14,231 bases of DNA from Gallionella sp. UBA6045 (GCA_002429165.1 DIYV01000067.1:13515-27745), one strand, 5' to 3'; counted from the first letter of the stretch, positions 1 to 8,561 are shown. A program made the numbers and translations. Notes: a model not told the origin generated them from the letters alone.

Positions 1-177
1 ATCCATCAGCCCCGGCATCACGATCAACCCGTTTGCCTCGATCACCTGACCGGCGACAAACCCCGCGGGCGATTTGCCGATAGCGGCGATGCGCCGGTCA
101 ACGATGTACACATCCTGCTGCGCATCGATTCCGTTCTTCGGGTCGATCAGACGGCCGTTCCTGATGTGAATGTTCAT
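1..177 (-). CDS. pyrC: Dihydroorotase-family protein, N-terminal fragment (cut by window edge)
   Basis: Only the first 59 codons are inside the window; the gene continues beyond base 1. The translation begins [16 protein letters not shown] and reaches VMPGLMD at the edge. This is the typical opening of class I dihydroorotase/amidohydrolase proteins: a small beta-sandwich, then the PGL(V/M)D turn that precedes the metal-binding HxH. Dihydroorotase closes carbamoyl-aspartate to dihydroorotate, the third step of pyrimidine synthesis. The ATG overlaps the pyrB stop codon (ATGA), so the two are translationally coupled. Many proteobacteria carry next to pyrB a catalytically dead homologue (PyrC'/PyrX) that only supports PyrB assembly. 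The diagnostic HxH lies just outside the window, so active and inactive forms cannot be told apart here. Confidence 0.85.
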   Translation of the reverse strand, partial: MNIHIRNGRLIDPKNGIDAQQDVYIVDRRIAAIGKSPAGFVAGQVIEANGLIVMPGLMD

Positions 178-1130
178 ACCTTTACTCCTGCCAGCATACT
201 CATCACCGCCATCCGCACCGCGATACCGAAGGTCACCTGGGGCAGGATTACGGAATGCTTGCCGTCTGCCACGCTGGATTCGATCTCGATGCCGCGATTC
301 ATCGGTCCGGGATGCATCACGATCGCGTCCGGCTTTGCGCAGGCAAGCTTCTCTTCGGTAAGCCCGTAGTATTTGAAATATTCCTGCGCGGAAGGCAATG
401 CCGCTCCTTGCATACGCTCGTTCTGCAGGCGCAGCATCAGCACCACATCCACGTCGCGCAAGCCCTGTGACATATCGTGATAGACCTGCACGCCCAGGTT
501 TTCAACCAGGGTCGGCAACAGCGTCTTGGGCGCGATGACACGAACCTCAGGCACACCCAGCGTGGTCAGCGCATGGATCTGCGAGCGCGCCACGCGCGAA
601 TGCAGCACGTCGCCGACGATGGCAACGCGCAAATTGTGAAATTCTTTTTTATAGTGGCGGATGGTGAACATGTCCAGCAACGCCTGTGTGGGATGGGCAT
701 GGCGACCATCGCCGGCATTTATGACGTGTATCTCCGGAGCGACGTGGCGCGCGATAAAATGCGCCGCCCCGCTTTGTGAATGGCGCACCACGAACATGTC
801 GGCGTGCATCGCGCACAGGTTATCCACGGTATCCAGCAAAGTCTCTCCCTTGCTGGTGGATGATGAGCCGATATTCAGGTTGACCACATCCGCCGAAAGG
901 CGTTTGGCGGCAATTTCAAAAGTGGTGCGGGTACGCGTGCTGTTCTCGAAGAATACGTTGAACACCGATTTGCCTTTTAACAACGGAACATTCCTGATTT
1001 CAAGCCGGTCGCCGATATCGACAAAGGATGCTGCTTTATCCAGAATGCCACGCAGAATGGGCAACGGCAAACCCTCGGTAGAGAGCAGGTGTTGCAGTTC
1101 GCCGTGCTTGTTCAGCTGAGGATTGTTCAT
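174..1130 (-). CDS. pyrB: Aspartate carbamoyltransferase catalytic subunit
   Basis: The 318-residue product has the family's usual length. It should transfer the carbamoyl group from carbamoyl phosphate to aspartate, the committed step of pyrimidine synthesis in the cytoplasm. The carbamoyl-phosphate-binding motif STRTRTTF is at residues 64-71, preceded by FFEN. The C-terminal HPGPMNRG motif starts near residue 273 and is the form seen in class A/B enzymes that work with a dihydroorotase-like partner, rather than the E. coli type with PyrI. The start overlaps the ruvX stop (ATGA) and the stop overlaps the start of the dihydroorotase-like gene, so all three are probably one transcript. The regulator gene pyrR, often found between ruvX and pyrB in related bacteria, is absent here. 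Confidence 0.97.
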   Translation of the reverse strand: MNNPQLNKHGELQHLLSTEGLPLPILRGILDKAASFVDIGDRLEIRNVPLLKGKSVFNVFFENSTRTRTTFEIAAKRLSADVVNLNIGSSSTSKGETLLDTVDNLCAMHADMFVVRHSQSGAAHFIARHVAPEIHVINAGDGRHAHPTQALLDMFTIRHYKKEFHNLRVAIVGDVLHSRVARSQIHALTTLGVPEVRVIAPKTLLPTLVENLGVQVYHDMSQGLRDVDVVLMLRLQNERMQGAALPSAQEYFKYYGLTEEKLACAKPDAIVMHPGPMNRGIEIESSVADGKHSVILPQVTFGIAVRMAVMSMLAGVKV

Positions 1131-1573
1131 GCGAGTATTCCTGCTGCGGATTCATCAAAGTAAGCCTGCAATATCTGCTGCGCGGCATATTGGTCGATCA
1201 GGGTCTTTTGCTTCATGCCGTGTATCCCCTCCTCGTTCAACTGCGCACTTGCGGCGAGCGAAGTATAACGCTCATCCAGTAAAATCGTCGGCAAATTAAA
1301 CCGCCCTTTAAGGCGGTTGGCGAAGCGGCGGCATAGCGCCGTCAGCTGGTGCGGCGTACCGTCGTCGTTGCTCGGCAGCCCCACCACAAGCGCGCTGGGC
1401 TGCCACTCTTTCACCAGCGCAGCGATTGCCGCAAACCGCACATCGGTCTTTTCGTCGGCTATGGTGACCAGCGGATGGGCGCGGCGCAACAGGGTGTTGC
1501 CGACCGCAATGCCGATGCGCTTGGTGCCGAAATCGAATGCCAGCAAAGTCCCCGATGGTACTGACGCATTCAC
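1127..1573 (-). CDS. ruvX: Putative pre-16S rRNA nuclease / Holliday junction resolvase-like protein (RuvX/YqgF)
   Basis: The protein has an RNase H-like fold. Family members process the 5' end of pre-16S rRNA and have also been described as Holliday-junction resolvase homologues. The sequence shows [15 protein letters not shown] at residues 11-25 with the first catalytic Asp (D14), [11 protein letters not shown] at about 62-72 and LLDERYTS at about 98-105 with the second acidic pair. I chose the GTG start at 1573, which gives 148 residues, the normal length. It has a GGGAG ribosome binding site 7 nt upstream, and no ATG lies between it and the FDFGTKR motif. A longer reading to 1639 in the same frame adds residues with no family resemblance. 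The stop overlaps the pyrB start by 4 bp. Confidence 0.92.
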   Translation of the reverse strand: MNASVPSGTLLAFDFGTKRIGIAVGNTLLRRAHPLVTIADEKTDVRFAAIAALVKEWQPSALVVGLPSNDDGTPHQLTALCRRFANRLKGRFNLPTILLDERYTSLAASAQLNEEGIHGMKQKTLIDQYAAQQILQAYFDESAAGILA

Positions 1574-1580
1574 AGAGCAG

Positions 1581-1585
1581 CTCCC
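1581..1585 (-). promoter_or_regulatory. Ribosome binding site deciding the GTG start of ruvX
   Basis: On the minus strand this reads GGGAG, 7 nt before the GTG at 1573. It is the only good Shine-Dalgarno match near the conserved beginning of the protein and supports the GTG start. Confidence 0.6.
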
Positions 1586-1639
1586 GAAGTTCGACAGCGT
1601 TTCCAGGCTAGGCGTGCGAACAAAATCGCAGCGCCGCAT

Positions 1640-1674
1640 ATTTTATATATGCAAGCAATATTGTGTGAGCACAA
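1640..1674 (-). promoter_or_regulatory. AT-rich stretch with inverted repeat, possible promoter of ruvX-pyrB-pyrC
   Basis: The 131-bp gap between yqgE and ruvX holds an AT-rich run on the minus strand (TATATAAAAT, 1649-1640). Just upstream is a perfect 5-bp inverted repeat, TTGTG-4nt-CACAA (1661-1674), whose outer TTGTGC could serve as a weak -35 with a 19-nt spacer. A promoter with a small operator is plausible for the pyrimidine operon, but the -35 match is poor and the palindrome is short. No intrinsic terminator is seen after yqgE, so read-through is also possible. Confidence 0.3.
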
Positions 1675-1704
1675 CAACGCATGGGAACGCTGTCGGACTT
1701 CGGG

Positions 1705-2265
1705 TCAGGCATGCCCGGCATCCTCCACCAGCGAGCCGTAGTCCACCCCAAGCAAGGCCATCGCTGCAGACAGGCGTTCTTCGGGCGGCAGATCGAACAA
1801 AATATGTTCCGAAGCCGGCACGGTCAGCCAGATATTCTCGGTTATCTCGTGCTCCAGCTGCCCCTGATCCCAGCCCGCATAGCCCAGCGTAACGATCACA
1901 TTGCGCGGACCCTGCCCCTTGCCCATCGCTTCGAGGATATCCTTGGAAGTCGTCAGCGCCAGCTTGTCGTTGATGCACAGGGTCGATTCCCAGTTCCCCG
2001 GGGTGTCGTGCAGCACAAATCCGCGTTCGGTTTGCACCGGCCCGCCGAAATACACCGGCATCTTGGCAAGATCAGGCTGGTCCAGCGCGATGTTGACCTG
2101 GTCGAACATCTCGCCCATCGTCAGGCTGATCGGACGGTTGATCACGATTCCGAGCGCGCCGTTTTCGTTGTGCTCACATATGTAAGTCAGCGTCCCGGCA
2201 AAAACCCCCTCCTGCATGGCAGGCATGGCAATCAGAAAGTGGTGGGTCAAGTTGAAATCAGGCAT
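1705..2265 (-). CDS. yqgE: UPF0301/YqgE family protein (AlgH-like)
   Basis: The 186-residue product opens with [15 protein letters not shown] and contains [22 protein letters not shown] at about 24-45, the hallmark of the YqgE/AlgH family. It also has the later [15 protein letters not shown] and [17 protein letters not shown] blocks. The family is a compact cytoplasmic protein with no assigned reaction; in Pseudomonas the homologue AlgH was linked to alginate and global regulation. The gene is classically next to ruvX, as here. I placed the start at the ATG at 2265 because the family begins at this residue. An in-frame ATG at 2325 would add 20 residues without family support. No strong Shine-Dalgarno precedes 2265. 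Confidence 0.9.
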   Translation of the reverse strand: MPDFNLTHHFLIAMPAMQEGVFAGTLTYICEHNENGALGIVINRPISLTMGEMFDQVNIALDQPDLAKMPVYFGGPVQTERGFVLHDTPGNWESTLCINDKLALTTSKDILEAMGKGQGPRNVIVTLGYAGWDQGQLEHEITENIWLTVPASEHILFDLPPEERLSAAMALLGVDYGSLVEDAGHA

Positions 2266-2271
2266 GCCGTC

Positions 2272-2300
2272 ATTGTAGCCCCACGCGCCGGGCCGCACAA
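2272..2300 (-). promoter_or_regulatory. Candidate yqgE promoter very close to the start codon
   Basis: On the minus strand TTGTGC (2300-2295) and TACAAT (2277-2272) are separated by exactly 17 nt. The -10 matches the consensus at 5 of 6 positions, the -35 only at its TTG. Transcription would begin at or beside the chosen ATG at 2265, giving a leaderless or almost leaderless message. Its spacing is good but the evidence is weak. Confidence 0.3.
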
Positions 2301-2441
2301 TTTTAATCAGCTCTCGCCTGTGCATTCCATTACCCGGAAATTTACCCCAGGCACGGGAAAATGCCGATGGCATAAAATCCGGCCTTGAATCTGCCGGGGG
2401 AGCCATCTGCCACCCGGTCAAACCGTGCTTTTATGCGCAAC

Positions 2442-2451
2442 ATGGTAGAAT
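2442..2451 (+). promoter_or_regulatory. Extended -10 promoter of glyA
   Basis: The decamer ATGGTAGAAT contains TG-G-TAGAAT, an extended -10 element matching TATAAT at 5 of 6 bases. No convincing -35 lies 16-18 nt upstream, as is usual for extended -10 promoters. It would start transcription around 2458, some 33 nt before the glyA ATG. The same decamer stands before ribBX at 6415-6424. An AGGA ribosome binding site (2479-2482) lies 8 nt before the ATG. Confidence 0.55.
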
Positions 2452-2490
2452 TCGCGCCTTTCCAGTTTTCAATTTATCAGGAATCGCGCC

Positions 2491-3738
<1,248 letters not shown>

Positions 3739-3802
3739 GCGAACGCGACGCAAAATCGGGAAGCCGCACCCGGGTTGCGCAGCAGATTTATAGAGGTGTT
3801 CG

Positions 3803-4297
3803 ATGAAATGTCCTTTCTGCAAAGGCGACAAAACCCAGGTGGTTGACACCCGCGAAAGCGAGGATGGTGACAGCATACGCCGCCGTCGCCGCTGCCTGAG
3901 CTGCGACAAACGCTTCACCACCTACGAGATGATCGAGTTACGCATGCCCCAGGTGGTCAAGCAGAACGGGATGCGCAGCGAATTTGACGAGGAAAAATTG
4001 CGCACCAGTTTCAAACGCGCATTGCACAAGCGCCCTGTCTCAGCCGAACTGGTCGATGCGGCAATAGATAATGTCACCCAGAAACTCCATGCTTTGGGTG
4101 AACGCGAAATCGGCTCGCGCCAGGTGGGCGAATTGGTGATGAAAGAATTGCTCAAGCTCGACAAGGTTGCCTATATCCGTTTCGCTTCGGTTTACAAGAG
4201 CTTCCAGGATGTCGGAGATTTTACCGAGGCGGTTGAAGCGGTGCGAAAATCGCCGGCACGAAATGCTTCCGGCAAAACCGTCAAAAAGAAGACCTGA
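3803..4297 (+). CDS. nrdR: Transcriptional repressor NrdR
   Basis: NrdR is a nucleotide-sensing repressor of ribonucleotide reductase genes. The 164-residue protein has the complete N-terminal zinc ribbon, CPFC (C3, C6) and CLSC (C31, C34), with the basic run around residues 26-30 between them. An ATP-cone domain follows at about 49-139, beginning with [16 protein letters not shown]. The C-terminus has a short Lys-rich tail (about 150-164) that is probably lineage-specific. An AGAGGTG ribosome binding site lies just upstream of the ATG. No NrdR box pair is apparent in the window, in keeping with its targets being elsewhere. The stop precedes the ribD ATG by 1 nt, so co-transcription with ribD is likely. 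Confidence 0.97.
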   Translation: MKCPFCKGDKTQVVDTRESEDGDSIRRRRRCLSCDKRFTTYEMIELRMPQVVKQNGMRSEFDEEKLRTSFKRALHKRPVSAELVDAAIDNVTQKLHALGEREIGSRQVGELVMKELLKLDKVAYIRFASVYKSFQDVGDFTEAVEAVRKSPARNASGKTVKKKT

Positions 4298-4298
4298 C

Positions 4299-5390
4299 AT
4301 GCTCACTGCACAAGACAGCCGCTGGATGGCGCACGCACTGCGGCTGGCCGGGCAAGGGTTGTATGGAACAAGTCCGAATCCGCGGGTGGGCTGCGTGCTG
4401 GTCGCGGATGGACAGATCGTTGGCAGCGGCTGGCATCGGCGTGCCGGTGAACCGCATGCCGAAGTAATTGCTTTGCGCGAGGCGGGAGATAAAGCGCACA
4501 AAGCGACAGCTTACGTGACGCTGGAGCCGTGCAGTCATCATGGCAGCACGCCGCCCTGTGCCGATGCATTGATTGCGGCCGGTGTCGCGCGTGCGGTGGT
4601 GGCGGTACAGGATCCAAATCCAAAAGTTGCAGGGGAAGGCATTGCAAAATTGCGCACCGCAGGCATCGCGGTTACCTTTGGCCTGATGGAAGCTGAAGCG
4701 CGTGAACTGAACATCGGATTTTTCGCGCGCATGACACGCGGCACACCCTGGCTGCGCAGCAAGATCGCGATGAGCCTGGACGGACGCACGGCGCTGGCGA
4801 ACGGGGTCAGCAAGTGGATCACCGGCGAATCGGCACGGTTGGATGTGCAGCACTGGCGCGCCCGTTCCTGCGCGGTGTTGACCGGAATCGGCACCGTGCT
4901 GGCGGATGATGCGCAATTGAATGTGCGCGATATCGAAACTGAAAGACAACCGTTACGCGTGGTGCTGGATAGCGTGTTACGCATGCCATTGACCGCGCGC
5001 ATGTTGCAGGAAAAGAATGTGTTGATTTACGCTGCCCTGCGCGATCCGGACAAAATTGCGGCACTGGAACAGGCAGGCGCAACGGTGAGTGTACTTCCGG
5101 ATGGAAACGGGCAAGTCGATCTGCCGGCGATGATGCGTGATCTGGCGCAACGCGGTTGCAACGAAGTGCTGCTGGAAGCGGGCAGCACGCTGAACGGAGC
5201 ATTGCTGCGCGCGGGCCTTGTGGATGAGTTGTTGCTGTACGTCGCGCCGCAATTGCTGGGCGACGGGGCGCGCGGCATGGCGCAATTGGGCGAACTGACC
5301 GGCCTGGATCAGCGCATCGATTTGACATGGCAGGATATACGGCAGGTCGGGAACGATTTGCGCATAACAGCAAGGGTAAAAAATGTTTAG
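4299..5390 (+). CDS. ribD: Bifunctional diaminohydroxyphosphoribosylaminopyrimidine deaminase / 5-amino-6-(5-phosphoribosylamino)uracil reductase
   Basis: RibD performs the second and third steps of riboflavin synthesis: zinc-dependent deamination of the pyrimidine product of GTP cyclohydrolase II, then NADPH-dependent reduction of the ribosyl chain. The N-terminal cytidine-deaminase-like domain (about 1-145) has HAE at 53-55 and PCSHHGSTPPC with C78 and C87 as zinc ligands. The C-terminal reductase domain (about 150-363) begins with LRSKIAMSLDGRTA and contains SKWITGESAR. I chose the ATG at 4299, one base after the nrdR stop. It gives 363 residues, the normal size, and starts just before the conserved DSRWMAHALRLAGQG. 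A longer in-frame opening inside nrdR has no support. The end overlaps ribE by 8 bp. Confidence 0.97.
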   Translation: MLTAQDSRWMAHALRLAGQGLYGTSPNPRVGCVLVADGQIVGSGWHRRAGEPHAEVIALREAGDKAHKATAYVTLEPCSHHGSTPPCADALIAAGVARAVVAVQDPNPKVAGEGIAKLRTAGIAVTFGLMEAEARELNIGFFARMTRGTPWLRSKIAMSLDGRTALANGVSKWITGESARLDVQHWRARSCAVLTGIGTVLADDAQLNVRDIETERQPLRVVLDSVLRMPLTARMLQEKNVLIYAALRDPDKIAALEQAGATVSVLPDGNGQVDLPAMMRDLAQRGCNEVLLEAGSTLNGALLRAGLVDELLLYVAPQLLGDGARGMAQLGELTGLDQRIDLTWQDIRQVGNDLRITARVKNV

Positions 5391-5994
5391 TGGAATCATT
5401 GCCGATGTCGGGCACATAGCGAAAGCAGGCGACCGTGACGGCGGTTTGCGACTGGTGATCGCAACCAGCACGCTGGACCTGAGCGATGTGCGGATCGGTG
5501 ACAGCATCGCGGTGAACGGGGTGTGCCTGACTGCGGTGAATACCAATAAAAAATCATTCACCGTCGATGTTTCGCGCGAAACATTGAATTGCACCGAGGG
5601 ACTGGAAGCGATCGGTGCGCCGGTGAATCTGGAAAAGGCATTGCGCCTGACTGACAGGTTGGACGGACACCTGGTCAGCGGCCATGTCGACGGTGTGGGC
5701 GAAGTCATCGAATTCTCCGATCTTGGCGAAAGCTGGAAACTTGAAATACGCGCGCCGCAGGCATTGGCAAAATACATTGCGATCAAAGGCTCGATCACCA
5801 TCAACGGTGTCAGCCTGACCATCAACCAGGTGAAGGATGATAAATCAGCGGGGTGCGAGTTCAGCGTCAACCTGATCCCGCACACGCTGGTGATGACCAA
5901 CCTGAAAAACCTGCATGCGGGCAGTCAGGTCAACCTCGAAGTCGATTTGATCGCGCGTTACGTGGAACGGATGCTGACAGCACAGCAGCGTTAA
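5383..5994 (+). CDS. ribE: Riboflavin synthase, alpha subunit
   Basis: Riboflavin synthase dismutates two molecules of 6,7-dimethyl-8-ribityllumazine to riboflavin and the pyrimidine intermediate. The 203 residues show the expected internal duplication of two lumazine-binding barrels. The first starts MFSGIIADVG and includes NGVCLTAV (45-52). The second starts GHLVSGHVDGVGEV (96-109) and includes NGVSLTIN (141-148). The ATG lies within the last codons of ribD (8-bp overlap, different frame), indicating translational coupling. A perfect 8-bp hairpin without a T-tract follows the stop, and the next gene is on the opposite strand, so this transcription unit probably ends here. The gene is called ribC in some organisms. 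Confidence 0.97.
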   Translation: MFSGIIADVGHIAKAGDRDGGLRLVIATSTLDLSDVRIGDSIAVNGVCLTAVNTNKKSFTVDVSRETLNCTEGLEAIGAPVNLEKALRLTDRLDGHLVSGHVDGVGEVIEFSDLGESWKLEIRAPQALAKYIAIKGSITINGVSLTINQVKDDKSAGCEFSVNLIPHTLVMTNLKNLHAGSQVNLEVDLIARYVERMLTAQQR

Positions 5995-5999
5995 ATCCG

Positions 6000-6020
6000 G
6001 CCATGATTCGGCATCATGGC
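6000..6020. terminator. Hairpin between convergent ribE and DUF3175 gene, possible bidirectional terminator
   Basis: GCCATGAT and ATCATGGC form a perfect 8-bp stem around a 5-nt loop, 5 nt after the ribE stop. It lies where two convergent genes end. Neither strand has a run of T after it, so it is not a canonical intrinsic terminator. It may still mark the transcript end or be part of a Rho-dependent region. Confidence 0.4.
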
Positions 6021-6057
6021 GAGTCGCCCCATACAGCGCATGACAAACAATACTGTC

Positions 6058-6348
6058 TCAGCCTTTGCCGTAGAGCGCACGCAATTCATCCTTGGCCTGC
6101 TCCAGAATACGCTTCTGGTTTTCGTCGAGGCTTTTGCCTGAGCGGTTGATATAGAACACCAGCATGGACATCGCAGAGCGGAACGGCGGTGACTTCCGGC
6201 GCGTGCTGGTATCCGCCGATCGCTTCAGCGATTGCGCGATCTTCCTCGGATCGTGCCACGTGAATACGCCAGCTTCCAGCTCCAGTGCACTGCTTTCACG
6301 GGTCACTCTGGCGGACCAGTTGCCGGATGCGGATGTTTGCTGTGCCAT
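6058..6348 (-). CDS. DUF3175-family small protein
   Basis: The 96-residue, basic, soluble protein has no signal peptide or membrane segment. From memory it matches DUF3175: an opening WSARVTRES, then ELEAGVFTWHDPRKIAQSLKRSA at about 24-46, SAMSMLVFYINRSGK at about 58-72 and an end rich in E/K/L (ILEQAKDELRALYGKG). The two central blocks are the conserved part of that family, which has no established function; a role cannot be given. A GAGG ribosome binding site lies about 10 nt before the ATG. The gene is antisense to its neighbours, convergent with ribE and divergent from ribBX, and so splits the riboflavin genes into two units. It could be a later insertion. Confidence 0.75.
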   Translation of the reverse strand: MAQQTSASGNWSARVTRESSALELEAGVFTWHDPRKIAQSLKRSADTSTRRKSPPFRSAMSMLVFYINRSGKSLDENQKRILEQAKDELRALYGKG

Positions 6349-6414
6349 TTCCCGTGATCCTCGTTAAGTCCGGTGATTCTCTTTAAGTTAAGACAGGTGG
6401 TCGCTGGTGCCAAA

Positions 6415-6424
6415 ATGGTAGAAT
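6415..6424 (+). promoter_or_regulatory. Extended -10 promoter of ribBX
   Basis: The decamer ATGGTAGAAT is identical to the one before glyA and contains the extended -10 TGG-TAGAAT. No good -35 is seen at 16-18 nt. The predicted start near 6431 leaves a leader of roughly 49 nt, too short for an FMN riboswitch. An AAGGAAAG ribosome binding site lies just before the ATG at 6480. Confidence 0.55.
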
Positions 6425-6479
6425 CATACCCCCCGGGGCAGAGCATTCAGTGCCAGCCTGACAATAATTAAGGAAAGTA

Positions 6480-7571
6480 ATGACAGATATAGCACCGATA
6501 ACCGAGATCATCGACGAGATACGCGCCGGGCGCATGGTTGTGCTGGTGGACGAAGAAGACCGTGAGAATGAAGGCGATCTGGTGTTTGCCGCAGAATTCG
6601 CCACGCAGGAAAAAATCAACTTCATGGCCAAGCATGGCCGCGGACTGATTTGCCTGACTTTGACCGAAGACCACTGCAAACAGCTCAATCTCCCGCTGAT
6701 GGTGCGCGAGAACGGTTTGCCCTTGGCGACCAACTTCACGATATCAATCGAGGCCGCCAGCGGGGTGACCACCGGCATCTCGGCAGCCGATCGTGCCCGC
6801 ACCGTGCAAGCCGCCGCCGCCAAGGATGCCAAGCCGGGCGACATCGTACAGCCCGGCCACATTTTCCCGTTGCGCGCGCAAAATGGCGGTGTGCTGGTGC
6901 GCGCCGGGCATACCGAAGCGGGATGCGATCTGGCGCAACTGGCCGGACTGACACCGGCATCGGTCATCTGCGAGATACTCAAGGACGACGGCGAAATGGC
7001 GCGTCTGCCGGATCTGATCACGTACGCCAAACAACACGGACTCAAGATCGGCACGATTGCCGATCTCATCGAGCACCGCAGCCAGCACGAGAAACTGGTC
7101 GAACGCGTGGCACGACGCAAGGTGCAAACTGCTTACGGCGAATTCGAATTGGTGACCTACGTGGACAAGACCACGCAACGTACCCATCTTGCCCTGGTGA
7201 AGGGTGATGTTCGGCCGGACGCGGAAACCTTGGTGCGCGTGCACGAGCCGCTGTCGGTGATGGATTTTCTGGAACAGGCCGACCACATGCATTCGATCAG
7301 CGTGAATCAAGCCATGCAGAAGATCAGCCAGTCGCCGACCGGCGTGCTGGTGTTGCTGCATCGCGGCGAGAGCCCGCAGGAATTGCGCGCGCGCGCCGCA
7401 CTGGAAGCCGCAAGCCAGCAAAACGCGCAATGGGATCCGCGCAGCTACGGAATCGGCGCGCAGATATTGCGTGACTTGAAAGTCGGCAAGATGCGTTTGC
7501 TGGCCACCCCGCACAAGATGCCGAGCATGACGGGATTCGGCTTGGAAGTGGTCGGATATGCGGGTCATTAA
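6480..7571 (+). CDS. ribB: 3,4-dihydroxy-2-butanone-4-phosphate synthase with degenerate GTP cyclohydrolase II domain (RibBX type)
   Basis: The N-terminal domain (about 1-200) converts ribulose 5-phosphate to formate and the four-carbon precursor of lumazine. It holds DEEDRENEGD (24-33), PGHIFPLRA (125-133) and HTEAGCD (144-150), so it should be active. The C-terminal half (about 205-363) still resembles GTP cyclohydrolase II at its end (RSYGIGAQIL and GFGLEVV). It has lost the three zinc cysteines of the CLTGD...RCDC motif: there is no cysteine at all after residue 164. The RQEGRGIGL motif is replaced by HRGESPQEL. It is therefore expected to lack cyclohydrolase activity, like the RibBX-type hybrids known in proteobacteria, and a separate ribA should exist elsewhere. 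Many pipelines would mislabel it as bifunctional RibBA. Confidence 0.93.
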   Translation: MTDIAPITEIIDEIRAGRMVVLVDEEDRENEGDLVFAAEFATQEKINFMAKHGRGLICLTLTEDHCKQLNLPLMVRENGLPLATNFTISIEAASGVTTGISAADRARTVQAAAAKDAKPGDIVQPGHIFPLRAQNGGVLVRAGHTEAGCDLAQLAGLTPASVICEILKDDGEMARLPDLITYAKQHGLKIGTIADLIEHRSQHEKLVERVARRKVQTAYGEFELVTYVDKTTQRTHLALVKGDVRPDAETLVRVHEPLSVMDFLEQADHMHSISVNQAMQKISQSPTGVLVLLHRGESPQELRARAALEAASQQNAQWDPRSYGIGAQILRDLKVGKMRLLATPHKMPSMTGFGLEVVGYAGH

Positions 7572-7576
7572 ATAGT

Positions 7577-7607
7577 TGCAGGGCGGGCGCAGCCCGCCCT
7601 GCATTTT
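7577..7607 (+). terminator. Strong GC hairpin with short T-run between ribBX and ribH
   Basis: TGCAGGGCGGGC and GCCCGCCCTGCA make a perfect 12-bp stem around a 3-nt GCA loop (7577-7603), directly followed by TTTT. The shape is that of an intrinsic terminator, though the T-run is short. It sits inside the 60-bp gap between two genes of the same pathway, so it may be a partial terminator that reduces ribH expression, a transcript-processing or stabilising hairpin, or a copy of a dispersed intergenic repeat. Confidence 0.6.
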
Positions 7608-7631
7608 GCTCGGATTTGGGAGAGTCAAGGT

Positions 7632-8084
7632 ATGAAAGAAATCGAAAAGAATCTGAACGGCACCGGTTTGCGCATCGGCATCGTGCAAAGCCGATTCAAT
7701 ACCGAAGTATGCGAAGGCCTGCTCGGCGCATGCCGGACGCAATTGGCGCATCAGGGTGTGCGCGAAGATGACATCACACTTGCGACCGTACCCGGCGCGC
7801 TGGAAATCGCACTGGTGCTGCAACGCATGGCCCAGAGCGGCAGGTTCGACGCGCTGATCGCGCTCGGCGCGGTGATACGCGGCGATACCTATCATTTCGA
7901 GGTGGTATCCAACGAATCGGCGCGCTGCGTGGGTGAGGTGCAACTGCATACCGGCGTGCCTGTCGCCAATGCGATATTGACCACCGATACCGACGAACAG
8001 GCGATAGCGCGCTTGCACGTCAAGGGCGGTGAAGCCGCGCTGGTGGCGATCGAGATGGTCAATTTGCTGCGGGGTTTGACATGA
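7632..8084 (+). CDS. ribH: 6,7-dimethyl-8-ribityllumazine synthase
   Basis: Lumazine synthase condenses the pyrimidine product of the RibD branch with dihydroxybutanone phosphate from RibB to give lumazine, the substrate of riboflavin synthase; the family forms pentamers or icosahedral shells. The 150 residues fit the family. Landmarks are [12 protein letters not shown] (12-23), the PGALEI phosphate/substrate loop (54-59) and [12 protein letters not shown] (79-90), with H88 at the catalytic position and VSNE following. It lies downstream of the strong hairpin and upstream of nusB, with which it overlaps by 4 bp. The ribH-nusB pairing is widespread in bacteria. Confidence 0.97.
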   Translation: MKEIEKNLNGTGLRIGIVQSRFNTEVCEGLLGACRTQLAHQGVREDDITLATVPGALEIALVLQRMAQSGRFDALIALGAVIRGDTYHFEVVSNESARCVGEVQLHTGVPVANAILTTDTDEQAIARLHVKGGEAALVAIEMVNLLRGLT

Positions 8085-8560
8085 CCACGAGCAAGACTGA
8101 TGGCATGATCGAAGTCAAAAAGGCACCTAACAGAAGTCCGCGCCATCGCGCCCGCGAACTTGCCTTGCAGGGCATCTATCAATGGCGCATCACCGCGGGT
8201 GATGAAGCCAAAATCGAAAAGCAGATCCATGCGGAAAAAAATCTTGGCCGTTACGACAAGGAATTGTTTTCCAAATTGTTGCGCGGCGCATTGAGCCAGC
8301 ACGCAGACCTTGAGGCGCTGATCGCCCCGCACCTGGACAGGCCGCTGGACGAACTCAGCCCGGTGGAATTCGCGGTGCTGCTGTTGGGCGCGTTTGAATT
8401 ATCCGTACACCTTGAAGTGCCCTACAAGGTCATCATCAACGAAGCTGTCGAACTTGCCAAAACCTTTGGCGGCACCGACGGCCATAAATTCGTCAACGGC
8501 GTGCTGGACAAGCTTGCGCCTCAACTGCGGGCACTGGAATTCTCGGCGCGCGCATCCTGA
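8081..8560 (+). CDS. nusB: Transcription antitermination factor NusB
   Basis: NusB binds boxA RNA with NusE (ribosomal protein S10) and takes part in the rRNA antitermination complex. The 159-residue all-helical protein has the typical opening [17 protein letters not shown] at about 19-35, with the Arg-rich RNA-binding start. It ends with [31 protein letters not shown] at about 112-142, the most conserved block. The start is the ATG overlapping the ribH stop (ATGA). About 17 residues precede the conserved domain, and a second in-frame Met at residue 9 could also serve. Confidence 0.96.
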   Translation: MTTSKTDGMIEVKKAPNRSPRHRARELALQGIYQWRITAGDEAKIEKQIHAEKNLGRYDKELFSKLLRGALSQHADLEALIAPHLDRPLDELSPVEFAVLLLGAFELSVHLEVPYKVIINEAVELAKTFGGTDGHKFVNGVLDKLAPQLRALEFSARAS

Positions 8561-8561
8561 A

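Noticed and set aside
1574..1639. N-terminal extension of ruvX by 22 residues
   Set aside because: The GTG at 1573 with GGGAG upstream gives the normal length; the extension does not resemble the family.
2266..2421. N-terminal extension of yqgE by about 50 residues
   Set aside because: The extension has no family similarity, and the ATG at 2265 gives the normal protein length.
4977..5900. Minus-strand open frame (307 codons) opposite ribD/ribE
   Set aside because: Covered by two overlapping, well-conserved genes; no family resemblance.
6364..6391. Direct repeats TTAAGT upstream of ribBX as an operator
   Set aside because: Two 6-bp AT-rich words with 19-bp spacing are too short to support a binding site on their own.
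6349..6479. FMN riboswitch before ribBX
   Set aside because: The predicted leader is about 49 nt and contains none of the conserved RFN-element blocks (such as AGGGCGGGG-type runs); too short for the element.
6744..8018. Long minus-strand open frame (424 codons) opposite ribBX and ribH
   Set aside because: It spans two certain genes and their intergenic hairpin and has composition typical of antisense shadows.
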